From the NCBI GenBank assembly GCA_963281255.1, contig OY725495.1, positions 992,001 through 1,056,000 of the forward strand: DNA of 64,000 bases, given 5' to 3'. Under the pieces are notes generated by a model that saw only the letters and a list, made by a program, of their open reading frames with translations, did no database searches and had not been told where the DNA came from. Below, one piece after another: positions 23,301 through 32,885 of this stretch; position 1 is the stretch's first letter; each line of letters starts with the position of its first letter. Source of the DNA: Aphrocallistes beatrix (lineage: Eukaryota; Porifera; Hexactinellida; Sceptrulophora; Aphrocallistidae). Both the position numbers and the translations under genes were made by a program.

Positions 23301-25293
23301 ATCGAGTTTTAAAAGTATTTAATTTCAGTGCAACTCAAATTTCGATGTTTATGTACCTATTCATTTGTTTATATGCTTATTCATTTAGAGCTGATATCTA
23401 AGTCTTAATTAAAGGTCATTTTTAGGAGAAGAGCGAGATGCTGGATACACTGCTAGAGCTGGAGGTCTCCTACTCCATTTTGAGTGGTGGCGCTAAGACA
23501 GAAGAGGAAACAGATCCAATGGATATCTACTATCAAAAATTACAGGCCGATCTCACAGTAGTTGATAGTAAATCTGATGAATATGACATGATTGCAGAAT
23601 TTGTAAAGAATACACACGGTTCTACACACTCCAGTTACGACCTAGAGCTCTTGGAGGTACCTGTTTTGATCAAAAAATTGTATTCAAATTCTCTAAAACT
23701 AGTCTTTTTTATTATAAAAAACAATCAAAAATAATGTTCGTTGGTTATAAGAAATTTAGAATTAACCCAGTAGCCAGAAGCTGATGCTTGGTACTAGAGC
23801 AGTGACTCTTAACCTTATTTGCACGATTTCCCCCTTCGTGGGACCCAATTGTCACACGTATAACCCGAAGTGTAATAACTGACAAGGTTAGTATACAACA
23901 ATAAAGAAATCTAGTTCAGTATTCGTACAAAGGAAATGAAACTAATGTAGATACAGGTACTAAGTAGTAGGTTATATATTTTGGTTACTTAACAATATAC
24001 TCTGTGATTCCCTGTACTGAAATACTGCTAACACAATCATGATTTTCCTTTTGTATTTCTACGCATCCTAAAATATTGAACTGGGTATGAAATTTTTTAA
24101 TTATTTTACCAACACACTATAGTAACTATAGTGTGTTGGTAATGTCCATTAGATAGATTTTCTTTACATTTTATACTATTGGATCCAGATTGTTATTTGT
24201 TTGTCAAGTTAGTATTGTTTTCTACTCATCAAGATTTTGAATCCAGGAAGAATAGATTGTAATTAGTAATTTGGTCGGAAACATTTTAGCATTCTAGATC
24301 CTACACACTTCACCCAGGGGAAAATTTCCCCCCGGTTAAGAACCCCTCCCCTGTACTAGAGCATCATACGATTACCTTTCTTGAATCATTTTTGTAAGAT
24401 ATTTTTGTTTAGTTATTTAAATTAAAAAGAAATGGAGAAGAAAAGAGATTCAAACCTTTCAAACAGTTGCATAATCGTCAGCTGCTCTGGCATGGTTCTA
24501 GGACTACCAACTACGGAGGAATTATTTCACAAGGACTAAGGATTGCTCCGCCAGAAGCTCCAGTTACTGGATACATGTTCGGGAAGGGAATCTATTTCGC
24601 AGATATGGTGTCCAAATCAGCTAACTATTGCAGAGCTACACCTTCCGCACCCATTGGACTAATGCTTTTATGCGAAGTTGCTCTTGGAAATATGTATGAA
24701 TTAACAGGTATGAATGAATAAAGATGTTATAAATTCACTTTTACATTTATTGTGATTTTTTCCACTTTCTTATTCAGCTTTCGAAAAATTTTATCTCGAT
24801 TAGTCTCGACTTTACTCTCATTTTAAAGTTGAAAATTTTGTTAAAAGGTTGTAGAATGTTGACCATACTTCTCTGGTGTTTAGAATTCATTTTGATTCCA
24901 CCACCAGGCTCAGAGCTCATGAATTATTACTTTCGTTTGGTCACTATCGCCATCAAACCGCAACATGTATCAAACCACTCCGATCATATTGAATGAAATC
25001 ATAAACACGGTTGAGGTATTAAAATGTACTCTTTTTTGTTCTTAGCTGCTAATTGCATCACGAAGCTGCCAGGAGGCTATCACAGTACTAAAGGCGTAGG
25101 TAGGACAGCTCCAGACCCGGCAGGCTTCCGAACTACAGCTGACGGGGTAGACATCCCAATGGGTGTGTGCAGTAACGGCTATTCAGGATCTTCTTCACTA
25201 CTCTACAACGAGTTTATCGTCTATGATGAAGCTCAAGTGAAGATGTCTTATCTTCTCAAAATGAATTTTAAATACAAAACTGGTTTATTTTAG
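17372..25293 (+). CDS. PARP1: Poly(ADP-ribose) polymerase 1 (5' part outside or lost)
   Basis: Eight exons: 17372-17605, 19625-19878, 20282-20403, 20699-20889, 21433-21651, 23426-23656, 24413-24707, 25046-25293 (TAG). All have AG/GT borders and the phases join to 598 codons. Order: BRCT domain (exon 1: [20 protein letters not shown]), WGR domain (exons 2-4: [35 protein letters not shown]), helical regulatory domain (exons 4-6: [16 protein letters not shown]) and ADP-ribosyl transferase (exons 6-8). The H-Y-E catalytic triad is visible in [24 protein letters not shown] and [10 protein letters not shown]. The protein senses DNA breaks in the nucleus and makes poly(ADP-ribose) from NAD+. The N-terminal zinc fingers and first BRCT strand are not in the 17 kb upstream, so that part lies before the window, or the gene is truncated. 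Residue-level similarity to animal PARP1 is high from BRCT to the end. A possible poly(A) signal AATAAA lies at 25380. Confidence 0.95.
17811..17892. repeat. Perfect-type palindrome in PARP1 intron 1
   Basis: GAAAAATGGTGCGGCCCAAG onward (17811-17846) is repeated in inverse order up to 17892, around a small loop (GGCCTTCTT). Arms are about 37 bp with almost no mismatches. It could be a tiny foldback element or transcribed hairpin. Confidence 0.85.
18490..18660. repeat. G-rich relic of a non-autonomous element
   Basis: CCATGGGCGTAGCGGAGAACC, then G-runs, and GGGGGGGGGGCTGAACCCCC followed by CAGGCCCCGCCCCCC. Similar 'GGCGTAGCC ... GGGGG' blocks lie at 38360-38720. Ends could not be fixed. Confidence 0.4.
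19152..19292 (+). pseudogene. hAT transposase C-terminal (dimerisation) fragment
   Basis: Forward translation gives [20 protein letters not shown] then [20 protein letters not shown] and MLNLSK with a stop. This is the S-x2-ERxFS...RNRL...KA hallmark of the hAT C-terminal dimerisation region. It lies in PARP1 intron 1; the rest of the transposase is not seen nearby. Confidence 0.85.
20004..20183. mobile_element. Pogo-type MITE in PARP1 intron 2
   Basis: Starts CAGTCAAGGTCGCTTATTAG and ends TAATAAGCGACCCTGACTG. TA is present outside the right end; the left flank has changed. Same family as 3591-3757. Confidence 0.8.
21746..21933. mobile_element. Pogo-type MITE (CAGTAGAACTCGGTTAGTAC)
   Basis: CAGTAGAACTCGGTTAGTAC starts the element; GTACTAACCGAGTTCTACTG ends it as a perfect inverse; TA lies on both sides. 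GTACGTACT blocks from the terminus recur about six times inside. In PARP1 intron 5. Confidence 0.9.
22369..22823. mobile_element. Pogo-type MITE with internal CTAATCCGAACCCTCG array
   Basis: The ends are CAGTACACCCTCGCTAATCC and its inverse GATTAGCGAGGGTGTACTG, with TA duplications. Near the right end about nine tandem copies of CCCTCGCTAATCCGAA (or ACTAATCGAA variants) repeat the terminal motif at 22620-22775. In PARP1 intron 5. Confidence 0.9.
23800..24353. mobile_element. hAT-type MITE with 8-bp TSD TACTAGAG
   Basis: CAGTGACTCTTAACC at the left and GGTTAAGAACCCCTCCCCTG at the right form imperfect inverted ends. TACTAGAG is duplicated at 23792-23799 and 24354-24361. A perfect internal palindrome (CAACACACTATAG/CTATAGTGTGTTG) sits at about 24111-24140. 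In PARP1 intron 6. Confidence 0.85.
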
Positions 25294-25519
25294 AGACATT
25301 AATCACGGTAGAATGATTTCTATGTCAATTAATGTCGAATTATAGATTTTATTTTTCCTGTTTATAATCAATATTTCTAAATAAAAGAATTAATTGATTG
25401 GACAAATTTAAAAATATACTTCATTTGATCGATGGTTTAACTGGCAAATACTCTATTTGACCCAGGACGAGTCTCCATTGATGTGTAATTGAAAACTCAT
25501 TATCAAGGACCATTTATGG

Positions 25520-25736
25520 CAGTGCTCGCTACAAAATCAAAATTTGGTGGTGCTATCTTAACCACTATTTTATTTTTCCTGATGGTTAATAGCCACCAAA
25601 TTCTAAATATGCCATCAAAATAGACCGGAATTTCATAAAATTTGGTGGCTTAGTTAGCCACCTCGGGAATTTGGTGACTTATCGCGTTACATTTTAGTGG
25701 CTATCGCCACCACACCATTAGATTTGTCGAGCACTG
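25520..25736. mobile_element. Probable hAT-type MITE (CAGTGCTCG ends)
   Basis: CAGTGCTCGCTACAAAATC at the left and GATTTGTCGAGCACTG at the right are inverted. The interior repeats GGTGGCTA/TAGCCACC blocks. The flanking 8-mers match only partly, so the target duplication is weak. Confidence 0.6.
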
Positions 25737-27202
25737 GTTTCTGGTCTCTTAATACTTAAAAATCTATAAACTAACTTTCTACGTGAGGAAATTCGAATTC
25801 TACATTGTGAAACACCGCAGTTTCCACTTAATGGCATGTATTATTTTGCTTAAATACTTTTGCAGATAGATAAAGAAACTGATATTTTGGACCAAATTTA
25901 ACATTATAAGAATGCTTTCGATCTTGCAATGTAAAAGACAAACTTCACTGTACCTGAAAGTGTACTTTTTGGCAGTTGAGATATTGGTTATATCTTAGGT
26001 TAAAAATTTGTATCTACATAATTACTACAAAATCATGCATTAATGGATCTAATAATGTCTAGGCTTATAATTAAAGAAATATTAATGATGGAACAATCAA
26101 AACAGATACAGAATAATATTCTCTACATATTTCATTCTCAATTTAGCTTATTTATCATGGATGATAATGTCATTATCACTTCTAATATCGAATTATGCAT
26201 TCGACCTGTGTATCCTGCTTTGGACAATGTAGCTGAGTGGGGGGTATTATGGTCCCTCTTATCAGATGGCTGGCCCCCTTGAAGGGGACTCCTGAGTCCT
26301 GACCCGACCCGAGATCTCTGTAGAATTTTATTAGTTCATATTAATTCTGATTGAACCCAATAGCCGTGGTGATTGTCCCCTTTAAAATATTTATGCTGGC
26401 CCCTCCGACCCATCGCTGCCAGCTTGTGAGGTTTGGAGTAGCCAAAGCGCGCTTGCGTACAACGTAGTATAAATATTCCATGATAGATATATTAAAAAAT
26501 TCCGGTCAACATACTATTAGTGCAGCTCTATTATAATACCAATCAGGAGCATAATAATATGCACATATACATTTAATAATATCTCAAACTATCTTGCATC
26601 TTATTACAATAGAAAATCGGATTCTACATAGTGAAATGCCCTATGCTAGCCATTGAGATCTCATTAATACCTTTAACACAGCTTTTAATTGTGTTAAAAT
26701 ATGAACATACGCATATTATAAAATAGAAATCTAAGCCAAGGGAATTTCCCATAAAATAGATATTGTACATTTATACCATAAAGAGATTCTAGATAATATA
26801 ATTTGGTAGAAATCAGACTGTTAGATCACGTGTACGGGCATAGATGGGCCATAGCGGGGGCCTCGGCCGGACCGGCTTTGAAACCATCGCATCGTAATGT
26901 ATTGTTCACCCAATGATCCGAGCGGATGAGCGACCTTGAACAGATTTTTTCGTCACCATTAATCTTACGTAGTTTAGCAATTTTTGATTTCTGATCATAT
27001 TTATTCTTTATGCATATTTTATTTGACAAACTTTTCTTAGACCTTGTTCTTAGTTCTATTTATTTCATTAAATTATGTATTATAGGTCTCAATTATTAAA
27101 GTTCTCAAAATAGCTTAAAACCATTTTCTGAACCCGAATTTCTTAGGTCATCTACAAAGAAATATTGAATCTCAAAGACTCGACAAGACAATTTAATGTT
27201 AA
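25737..27202. other. No recognisable gene
   Basis: Intergenic sequence between PARP1 and the next R copy. The open frames at 26043 and 26826 have no family signature. A GC-richer patch at 26216-26470 (CTGGCCCCCTTGAAGG...GCCCCTCCGACCC) may be another MITE relic, but I could not define its ends. Confidence 0.45.
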
Positions 27203-27635
27203 CAAGTGCGATTTGCTTGTTTGCGTTGCGCGGCTGGTGGACAATTTGTGTCCGCCGGAGGCGCCCTTTGGACGCCTAGGCTCACATTGATTAATTATAA
27301 GGTAGATAACATCTCTAAATACATCTGTCTTATTGTTACAATCGATATCACTCAGAAAAGAAAAAATTGTCAATTTTTGATGCGTAATGATGACGTCATA
27401 ACAAAGTGATGAGTGATCATTTTTTACGAGAGTTGTATCATTTATTAATATACACATTCTATCAAAATTTCAGCCTTCTATCACTTAAAATGCCCGAGTT
27501 AAAACTGAGTCGGAAAACTGAGAATTCTAATTATAAAAAAGCAGTACAATGACGTCATAATTCCATGATGAGTCAGCATTTTTGTCTGCGGTCTGCCTGG
27601 CAGTTTCTTCAATCAATTCGTTACCGAGTTCTATA

Positions 27636-27671
<36 letters not shown>

Positions 27672-27703
27672 TTATACATTAATCGACTTTTAATAGTAAG
27701 GAT
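27203..27703 (+). repeat. Repeat R, full-length diverged copy
   Basis: The head is CAAGTGCGATTTGCTTGTTTGC, followed by the GTGTCCGCC hairpin block, the TGACGTCATAACAAAGTGATG body, a (TA)n run at 27631-27670, and the tail ATTAATCGACTTTTAATAG + TAAGGAT. More diverged than the copies at 10379 and 61744. Confidence 0.85.
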
Positions 27704-27931
27704 TTACACTATCCTGTATTAACAATGTACTTGTAACAATAATCAATCACAGTGGATTGAAAACGAATTTTGGACGAACAAAAGTAGATAATACAAAATG
27801 ACACATAATCTAGTTTCAATATCTAAACTGTCCCTAAAACCTATAAAAGCACAAGTATACTATATTATATTATTATTATTATTTACAGCAATTTGGAACA
27901 GATCGGCTCCAAACTAATTGGACGACCAGGT

Positions 27932-28795
27932 TCATTTGAATTTACCCCACTCTTCCCATTGTTTTGAAGTTCCAAAGAGATGGTCCAAATAAAAAGCAAT
28001 TCCATAATTTCCGCGATTCATTGTGTGGTGGTAGTCATGGAAGCTCAGATTGATGTATAGTAGAGAGTATCCACTATGTCCTTCAAGGTTATAGATAACT
28101 CCGACAATTATCCAAGCTAGCATATGCGTTAGATGTCCACCGAGTAGAAGGTGCGGTAGCAGGTCTATAGTCGATACGATCCAACTTTCAATTGGAGTCT
28201 TTATTTCTGCCGACCACCATGCAACTTGATACTGATAAGTGTGATGCATTTTATGTATTTTTTTATATATCAAAGGATAATGATGGAATATGTAATGGCT
28301 CCAGTAGAATCCGAAGTCCGCCCACCAGATCGCAAATAAAAACCATAGAAATGTTGAGAGAAAGTAAAGAGTGAAGTTGAACGCTTTATATGCGTTGAAT
28401 TCATGTGACATTCCTCCAATATAATTTGCCACGTAGTAGAAGACACAGTTAGCAATAAAACCAATCAATTCTCCTTTCAAAACAGCGATTATGGACCAGT
28501 TCATTGCCTGTTTTGGTATGCTTCGAGGTCGTGAAACTTTTTGTGTAGAGAAATAATCAGCTTCGTAACAATAATGTAGAAAATATCCAACTGGATAGTA
28601 GATACATGCATGTACACATGAAAGTAAGAAAGGAGGAAATAGTGTGCTGTTTAGAACATAGAGTTTCGAATAGGGCACTTGTATAAGATAATGTATAATG
28701 GTACAGGATATTGAGACTTTGAAAAAGAAAAGTATCGATTCCCAGAAAGGACGATATTGACTCTCATTTTTATGTAGTATTTTGAATTTAAACAT
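27932..28795 (-). CDS. Fatty acid hydroxylase / sterol desaturase family protein
   Basis: A 287-aa protein encoded by a single exon, starting MFKFKILHKN. It has hydrophobic segments near residues 21-40, 52-75, 101-125 and 140-162. The three histidine boxes that bind the di-iron centre of this superfamily are complete: HYIFHH (167-172), HKMHH (181-185) and HDYHH (253-257), with an extra His in LEGHSG (240). The family hydroxylates or desaturates lipid substrates in the ER membrane using O2 and cytochrome b5-type electrons. Members include C4-methylsterol oxidase, cholesterol 25-hydroxylase and alkylglycerol monooxygenase. I cannot say which substrate this one uses; its size and layout are closest to the C4-sterol oxidase / cholesterol 25-hydroxylase type. 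All key residues are intact, so it is probably functional. Confidence 0.9.
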   Translation of the reverse strand: MFKFKILHKNESQYRPFWESILFFFKVSISCTIIHYLIQVPYSKLYVLNSTLFPPFLLSCVHACIYYPVGYFLHYCYEADYFSTQKVSRPRSIPKQAMNWSIIAVLKGELIGFIANCVFYYVANYIGGMSHEFNAYKAFNFTLYFLSTFLWFLFAIWWADFGFYWSHYIFHHYPLIYKKIHKMHHTYQYQVAWWSAEIKTPIESWIVSTIDLLPHLLLGGHLTHMLAWIIVGVIYNLEGHSGYSLLYINLSFHDYHHTMNRGNYGIAFYLDHLFGTSKQWEEWGKFK

Positions 28796-29034
28796 CTCTA
28801 AAGAATGTACAAAAACATATTAATATCTACCAAACAATGAGTCTGTTTCTCAAATAATTCTAGTACTACGTAGAGATGATTAAAATTATGTTCTGAATAA
28901 AGTGAACTTGGATAATGTATATATTAGACGGATAGATACCTAACCGGACAAAAGAATTCGAACACTTCATTCTTTTCCATACAAATTATACTATATTGGA
29001 TATTTTAATGAAGGGAATGCATCAAACTATAAGA

Positions 29035-29134
29035 CAGTGGTTCCCAACCTGGGATCCATGGACCACTTAGTGGTCCACAGAATATAGGAAATTGCTATAG
29101 GGGTCCACAGTAAAAAAAAGGTTGAAAACCGCTG
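29035..29134. mobile_element. hAT-type MITE (CAGTGGTTCCCAACC), TSD CTATAAGA
   Basis: CAGTGGTTCCCAACCTGGGAT opens and AAGGTTGAAAACCGCTG closes the element. CTATAAGA is duplicated exactly at 29027-29034 and 29135-29142. Same family as 43490-43614. Confidence 0.9.
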
Positions 29135-29142
29135 CTATAAGA

Positions 29143-29660
29143 GATACTAAGAATATAATTTCAGATTCCAAATCTACAAATTTGCCTTAGTTGAAGATTT
29201 CGAATAGATTGCTCAACCCAAATAATAAAATTATATAATATAACCTGTGCCACTAGAGGTACTTGTAAATCATCACTATAATGTAACTGGTTCAGATGAA
29301 CATACTGTATGTGGCATAAGATGGCACTGACTGATAAATTGAAGACGTTGAGGATTGAGTATTATATTATCGAATATGGATCTATTTGTATATAAAATAA
29401 TGAGGTTTTCAAATACTCTTGTCCTGGTAGTGTGTATATAGGTAAATTACACCACCTAAATTCACATTTTAGGGTAAAACGCTATTTTACAACCTGGACA
29501 ATTTTAACAATCAAATAGTCCGATAAATGTGGAACTTCTCATATAATGTTTATAAGTTTAATCCTAGTTACTATTGATGATGTACTGCTATATACGAGGG
29601 TCAGTCCAAAGGTTTTGTCGTACACTAGATCTATGTGTATAGTCTCAGTAATTCAATACT
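29143..29660. other. No recognisable feature
   Basis: AT-rich intergenic sequence; nothing recognised. Confidence 0.45.
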
Positions 29661-29666
29661 ATATTC

Positions 29667-29728
29667 ATAGTCATAGTCATAGTCATAGTCATAGTCATAG
29701 TCATAGTCATAGTCATAGTCATAGTCAT
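29667..29728. repeat. (CATAGT)n minisatellite
   Basis: About ten tandem copies of TCATAG. The frame across it (Ser-His repeats) is an artefact. Confidence 0.95.
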
Positions 29729-29943
29729 GTTTAATTAACACTATACATTTGTTCAACCATAATCGTACTAAGTTTACCTTGTTAGGACAAGTATTGAGAT
29801 TACGAAATTAATCTACACTCTACTTCCGAAAACCGGGGCGCATCCGGAAAAATATGGTTGTGTTCTATACAAATTACTCTCGGAAACCGGGGCGAGTTGA
29901 TGATTTTTTTTCTTTGCAAAATTATGTTTTTAGTTTAAAACAT

Positions 29944-30423
29944 TCAATTTGTATGTATGCTTAATGTTAGAAGAGTTTTTACACAGCATTTATGGGTGTG
30001 GGTGCCACGATGAATTAGAGTCAAAGTACAAATTTTTATAAAATTTTCAAAATCCTCATCGATTATTATCCCAGTAAACTGCTCATATTCATTCACAATT
30101 TCATCAACAGAAAGATCGTCATGGTGATCAACATAATCTTTCAAAAAAATTCTCAAAGCTTTAGCCATATTCGCTGCATTATCAGATCCGATTCTGATGA
30201 TTTTGTTCAAAATACCCCATTCGTTGGCGATAGCTATAATAAACTCAATATTTCGTCCTGTATGACTACCTTTAAATATCTTGATACCTAATAATTCTGC
30301 ATTCAGTTTTGCATTAGTACTCATTAAATTCACTATCACACCTAACATACTTAGCAATCTCCGGCTGGACCAGCCATCTATAGTTAGGGAACTCACATTG
30401 ATCAAGTTTCTCATGCAGTTCAT
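29944..30423 (-). pseudogene. hAT transposase N-part of catalytic domain
   Basis: Minus-strand translation reads SSLTIDGWSSRRLLSMLGVI, then LLGIKIFKGSHTGRNIEFII and KIIRIGSDNAANMAKALRIF. T-x-DGW-S and the V/I-x-DNA-x-NM motif carry the first two catalytic Asp of hAT (ZBED-like) transposases. The frame then runs into a His-rich, frameshifted end near 29990. The C-terminal half is missing, so inactive. Confidence 0.85.
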
Positions 30424-30439
30424 TTTGGCTATCCTCCAA

Positions 30440-30640
30440 TCAATTCAATTCAATTCAAATCAATTCAATTCAATCCAATTCAAATCAATTCAATTCAATT
30501 CAATTAATTTAAATGAAATTTCAGATCATTTTATTTCATTCAACGGCAACATTCAGATCAATCAACTCAATCATTTCTTATTAAACAACTCAATCAAATC
30601 AAATCAAAAAAGTTTTTTTCAAATCAAATTGATTTGACTC
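30440..30640. repeat. (CAATT)n low-complexity tract
   Basis: Tandem CAATTCAATTCAAATCAATT repeats, dense at 30440-30500 and looser to 30640. Confidence 0.9.
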
Positions 30641-30644
30641 AACC

Positions 30645-31035
30645 TTGCAGCTCAAGAAGAAGATATCCTCTCGGATTTCTCGAAATCGGCGCCGGTCTAT
30701 CAGAAAAATGTCTCGGAATTTTTCAGTTAGCCATGATTCTGTCAGAAAACTGGTGCGAAATGAGTTAGGACTTAAATCTCTGAAGCTACAAACAGCACAC
30801 CATCTTAGTCCATCTTTAAGACAGAAAGGATTTGAAAGAACCAAAAAACTTCTAGCCCGGCTCGCAGTGGGGACTGAAAACAACATCCTCTTTTCAGACG
30901 AAAAAGTTTTCACCGTTGAAGAGTCTCATAACTCCCAAAATGATCGTCTCCTCGCTCCATCATCAAAAAGCATCAGTGATGATGAGAAGTTTATTGATCG
31001 GGTACAAAAACCTCAATATTTGATGGTGTAGGCCG
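30645..31035 (+). pseudogene. Tc1/IS630-like transposase (family X, copy 2), left piece
   Basis: Forward frame with an N-terminal basic HTH-type region (RRSIRKMSRNFSVSHDSVRK), then NNILFSDEKVFTVEESHNSQ + NDR with the first catalytic Asp, ending at QKPQYLMV. It stops exactly where the TGTTTTC terminus of the large element begins (31036). Its continuation (VSANSRTNLIFVPQGVKINS) is found at 36534, just past the other terminus. So one gene was split by that insertion. It already carried small indels. Confidence 0.8.
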
Positions 31036-31419
31036 TGTTTTCAAAAAATACCCCCCATTGCCCGCTTCTGCCCCCCCCCAGATAGGGGGAGGGCAATTGC
31101 CCCTCTGACCTCCTTCCTAAGTCCCTGCATCAAAATATCCTTCTTCCCAGGAGCAACTTAATTATTTTTGTAATAGATAACTGAATTGAAAACCAGACTA
31201 CCCAAGTTAAACAAACAACTTTGATGATTGTACATGTACTAATACAGGGTAGGGTGTTCAATAAGTTCGTGGAAAATAGTATTTAGAATACTAATAGAGG
31301 GTATCTTTAGCTTGGGATGCTTTAATCATATATTTTTGTATTTACTTAGATTTTTTAGTATTTCTAGCAGCGATATTCTGATCAATATTCAGATCTTCCT
31401 TTGTGTTGTTTGAAAAAAA

Positions 31420-32025
31420 ATGAATTTTGAGAATTTAGAGCATCGGGCAGTCATTAAATTCCTCTGTAAAAAAGGATTAAGCGCTACAGAAACGTTTAAA
31501 GAGATGAAAGAGGTCCTCAATGACAATGCCCCAAGTCAATCTATGGTTGCAAAATGGCATGCTGAATTCAAACGTGGAAGACAAAGCATAACAGATGACC
31601 CTCGATCAGGAAGACCCCCATTTTCACACAATCCAGACACGATCCACTCTATTACCGATATGATACAAAAGGATCACTGCATATCGATAAGAAATAGGAC
31701 TATTCACTCAATTATTCATGACCAACTTGGGCTCAAGAAATTCAAAGCAAAGTGGATACCAAAAATGTTATCTGAAGATCAGATGCGGGTCAGAGTGGAG
31801 ACTAGTAAGAGAATGCTTGACCTGTATATGTCCAATCCAGAAGATTTTCATGCAAGGCTGGTTACAGGAGATGAAACCTGGATATACTACCATGATCCTT
31901 TAACTGTTAACGAGGCCGCAGAATGGAGACATAAAGATTCTCCCAAGCCCAAAGTCCCTCGACTTGGTAATCCTTGTCCAAAGTCGAAATCAAAGGTGAT
32001 GCTATCAATATTTTGGGATTCTAAG
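31420..32025 (+). pseudogene. Mariner transposase, N-terminal half
   Basis: About 202 codons open from ATG: HTH (EHRAVIKFLCKKGLSATETF), second HTH (SIRNRTIHSIIHDQLGLKKF), WIPKMLSEDQ and the first catalytic Asp in LVTGDETWIYYHDP. It ends at KVMLSIFWDSK, after which the sequence changes to non-mariner DNA (TACGATCGTC...). No stop or frameshift lies in this half. It resembles irritans/mauritiana-group mariners. Confidence 0.9.
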
Positions 32026-32381
32026 TACGATCGTCTATCTTATCAATAATTGACGAATTCAGTAGTTAGATATAGTCAGTTGGTAGTAGTTAGTCATTTT
32101 CAGCATTTAATAATTAGACGTAGTTAGTAGTTAGTCATTTTCAGCATTTAGTAGTTATTAGACGTATTTAGTTGTCAGGTATATTCAATATAGTTAATAG
32201 CTAAGTAGTTAGACTTGTAGTAAATAGTTCGGCGTATGCTACAATGTTATTAATTAGTGTTTTAGTATACATATGTATATGACATTAATTATTTGGCATA
32301 TCTTGAGTTCATTGATAATGATTAAGCGTGAAATTCGATATATCCGTACGCAGTAGTGGCTATAGAATAGTATAGATACTA
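32026..32381. other. Left-arm DNA of the large transposon, inverted segment
   Basis: Begins TACGATCGTCTATCTTATCA, also found at 36242, then diverges. It contains two to three copies of a roughly 50-bp unit GTAGTTAGTCATTTTCAGCA...TTAG (32080-32175). It lies between the mariner N-half junction and the second mariner terminus. Confidence 0.6.
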
Positions 32382-32444
32382 CAGGGTGTTCAATAAGTTC
32401 GTGGAATTTAGCATTTATGTAACTAGTATAGTAATTGTTAATTG

Positions 32445-32885
32445 TTAATTTTCAACATAATTCCCTTTTAGTTCAATACATTTAAGCCATCTATCTTTAA
32501 GTTTCTCTATACCATGATGAAATAATTTTTTGTCTTGAGCGTCCAGCCAGTCTTCAAAACACGATTCCAAGGCATCATCTTCGTCAAAACTCTTTCCACG
32601 TAGTGCTTGCTTAGCAATAGGAAATAGATAAAAGTCACTGGGAGCTAGATCAGGACTGTAGGGTGGGTGTTCAGCCTGTTTAAAGCCACAATTTCTTATT
32701 GCCTTTTGTGCAATATGGCTTTTGTGGGATGGGGCATTATCGTGTAAAAGGAGTGGAATTTTCTTAAGCATCCCACGCCTATTCGTCTTTATTGAATCAC
32801 GTAATCTCGTCATTAGATCAGCATAATATGTATGCTCCAGTAACAGTTGTATTCTTTGGCAGATAATCAAGCAACAATGGTCCCT
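32445..32885 (-). pseudogene. Mariner transposase, C-terminal half (inverted)
   Basis: Minus-strand translation gives GPLLLDYLPKN (near 32885-32853, in a shifted frame), then YYADLMTRLRDSI, LLLHDNAPSHKS (second Asp), HPPYSPDLAPSDFYLFP (third Asp) and a stop at about 32445 (KGNYVEN). Spacing of the last two Asp is the D34D type. One frameshift lies near 32840. It begins exactly where the plus-strand half at 32025 leaves off. Confidence 0.88.
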